From the NCBI GenBank assembly GCA_949286775.1, contig CASEDW010000150.1, positions 1 to 6,236 on the forward strand: 6,236 nucleotides of DNA. The letters are read 5' to 3'. The DNA is from an uncultured Eubacteriales bacterium (GTDB lineage: Bacteria > Bacillota > Clostridia > Lachnospirales > Lachnospiraceae). Both the position numbers and the translations under genes were made by a program. This document shows, in pieces, positions 5,194 to 6,236 of this stretch (the first letter of the stretch is position 1; each line of letters starts with the position of its first letter). Under the pieces are notes generated by a model that was given only the letters and a program-made list of their open reading frames with translations, did no database searches and was not told where the DNA came from.

Positions 5194-5511
5194 TCAGCCT
5201 TCAGGGAAATTTTTCTTTAAATAAATGATGATTCCGATAAAAATAATAACGATAAATACTATCGAAACTATATTCCACATTCTGTTCAAAGGCGCTAAAA
5301 AGATCATCAATATCTCGTTAATCATAAGAAGCAGACAGAATACTCCGAAGGCTCTCTGATATCTTCTTTCGTCTTCCGGCGATTTTTTCTTTCTCTTCGG
5401 CGCGTTTTTTCCCTGAAACGCTTCTATGACGGCATTTCCCTTACCGACGAAAAATACTACTGAAAGTACTCCCAATGCCACCGCCAGAAAAATACTGAAT
5501 TCAACACTCAT
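5194..5511 (-). CDS. Small three-helix membrane protein of unknown function
   Basis: A 105-residue protein with three predicted membrane helices at about 4-22, 54-72 and 79-97. A strongly basic loop (about 37-53, including PKRKKKS and ERRYQR) lies between the first two, so this loop should be cytoplasmic. The layout, with GKG just after helix 1 and a charged loop before a two-helix hairpin, resembles DUF3784-type small membrane proteins of Firmicutes. The similarity is from memory and not strong enough to name a family. AGGAG (5524-5528) lies 12 bases before the ATG at 5511, somewhat long. A three-codon ATG-AAA-AAA-TGA frame starting at 5519 is better spaced to that site and ends across the real start. 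It sits 22 bases after rimI and 15 before the glycosylase gene, so it belongs to the same transcript. No function can be assigned. Confidence 0.75.
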   Translation of the reverse strand: MSVEFSIFLAVALGVLSVVFFVGKGNAVIEAFQGKNAPKRKKKSPEDERRYQRAFGVFCLLLMINEILMIFLAPLNRMWNIVSIVFIVIIFIGIIIYLKKNFPEG

Positions 5512-5533
5512 TTTTTCATTTCTCTCCTGTATC

Positions 5534-5974
5534 TTAATTAATATTTTTTAACATAAGCAGCGCGTCTTCCGTAGGATTATGATAATAGTCTTTTCTTATT
5601 CCGACCTGCTCAAATCCATTCTTTTTATAAAGAGAGACAGCCGCTTCATTGCTCTTTCTTACTTCTAAAAAAATCTTTTTTACGCCAAGTTTTAAAGCTT
5701 CTTCAACAGCTTTTACTACAAGGGCGTTTCCGATTCCATGCTTTCTTTCGCTTTTTAAAACCGAAACGTTTGTTATATCCGCTTCATCCGCCGCTGAAAT
5801 AAGACCTATATATCCGACTGTTTTTTCATTTTCACATGCCGTAAGAAAAACAGTTCCTTCACGATTTATATATGTTTCAAAATCCTTTTCATTCCATGGT
5901 GAAGAAAAGTTTTCCTTTTCAATTTCAGCGACCATTTTAAGATCCTGAGTCTTCATATATCTGATCTCAACCAT
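5534..5974 (-). CDS. rimI: RimI-type protein N-alanine acetyltransferase (GNAT family)
   Basis: RimI transfers acetyl from acetyl-CoA to the N-terminal alanine of ribosomal protein S18 and, in many bacteria, to other substrates. The 146-residue protein is a single GNAT domain. Visible are SSPWNEKDF (24-32), typical of the N-terminal part, and the acetyl-CoA loop ERKHGIG (76-82). The RimI signature LEVRKSNEAAVSLYKKNGF (103-121) carries Glu104 and Tyr116, which align with the catalytic Glu103 and Tyr115 of the Salmonella enzyme. GIRKDYY follows (125-131). The ATG at 5974 is chosen because it gives the family length and overlaps tsaB by only 8 bases. A longer in-frame start at 6115 would add 47 unrelated residues lying wholly inside tsaB. 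The tsaB-rimI order is common. tsaD, often next, is absent here. Confidence 0.92.
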   Translation of the reverse strand: MVEIRYMKTQDLKMVAEIEKENFSSPWNEKDFETYINREGTVFLTACENEKTVGYIGLISAADEADITNVSVLKSERKHGIGNALVVKAVEEALKLGVKKIFLEVRKSNEAAVSLYKKNGFEQVGIRKDYYHNPTEDALLMLKNIN

Positions 5975-6236
5975 TTTTCTTTTCCAGCCTCTCGCGTTCC
6001 GCCTGTGAAAGTCTGAGATATTCAGGCCTGTGCATGTCAGGATCGGTAAATTCGCCTCTCGCGGCGTACCCGCAGGCAAGCGTTCCAAGGGCTGCCGCTC
6101 TTTGATATAAAGCAAATGCCGGCGCGAACATAACTGGAACAGTTATATTTTTTTGAATCGTTTCCCTGTGTACTTCTACCCCGTCGCCTAAGAAAATAAC
6201 GCTCTTTCCTGTTTCATTTATTGATTTTATCAAATC
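5967..6236 (-). CDS. tsaB: C-terminal part of TsaB (t6A tRNA modification protein)
   Basis: Only the last 89 residues are inside the window. The gene is open at the right edge, and its visible frame continues to the final base (Asp-Leu-Ile-Lys...). TsaB is the non-catalytic partner that joins TsaD and TsaE to make N6-threonylcarbamoyladenosine at position 37 of ANN-decoding tRNAs. The identification rests on the FLGDGVEVH segment (a conserved Gly-Asp-Gly), the Ala-rich helix (ALYQRAAALGTLA), and the typical ending PEYLRLSQAERERLEKK, plus rimI immediately downstream. The stop TGA lies 8 bases inside rimI, so translation of the two is probably coupled. The N-terminal actin-like fold lies outside the window. 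Confidence 0.92.
   Translation of the reverse strand, partial: DLIKSINETGKSVIFLGDGVEVHRETIQKNITVPVMFAPAFALYQRAAALGTLACGYAARGEFTDPDMHRPEYLRLSQAERERLEKKNG

Noticed and set aside
5534..6115. A 193-residue start for RimI
   Set aside because: The extra 47 residues lie wholly in another frame of tsaB, have no similarity to GNAT proteins, and the ATG at 5974 gives the normal family length.

Overview
The window looks like ordinary chromosome from a low-to-mid GC Gram-positive anaerobe, most likely a clostridial (Bacillota) species. The signs are strong GGAGG-type ribosome binding sites, sigma-A-like TTGACA/TATAAT promoters, short intergenic gaps, an OGG1-type DNA glycosylase of the kind known in clostridia, and an FtsH whose sequence style recalls clostridial paralogues. 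Every recognised gene is on the minus strand, so transcription runs from right (6236) to left (1). The genus cannot be named from the sequence alone.

Reading in the direction of transcription, the first block is a housekeeping cluster. It holds the 3' part of tsaB (tRNA t6A synthesis), rimI (N-acetyltransferase, overlapping tsaB), a small three-helix membrane protein of unknown function, and an OGG1-like 8-oxoguanine glycosylase. A 74-bp AT-rich gap with a weak terminator-like hairpin and a possible promoter follows. Then come greA (transcript cleavage factor) and ftsH (membrane AAA+ zinc protease), which overlap by one base and are probably translationally coupled.

Only 12 bp after the ftsH stop there is a very good extended -10 promoter. 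It drives an L10-type autoregulatory leader with a rho-independent attenuator, followed by rplJ (L10), rplL (L7/L12) and a strong terminator. The L10/L12 operon here has neither rplK-rplA upstream nor rpoB downstream, unlike the classical arrangement.

The leftmost part (236-514) is a regulatory region for a truncated gene that looks like the N-terminal membrane part of an ABC exporter half-transporter. It has a near-consensus promoter, three copies of a 16-18 bp palindrome (GTTAGC-N4-GCTAAC) at the start site and in the 5' leader, and a perfect 13-bp stem hairpin between two of them. The likely MarR/SlyA- or TetR-type regulator is not in the window. This operator cluster is the most interesting element. 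I do not see a convincing undescribed system: no CRISPR array, mobile element, toxin-antitoxin pair or defence locus.
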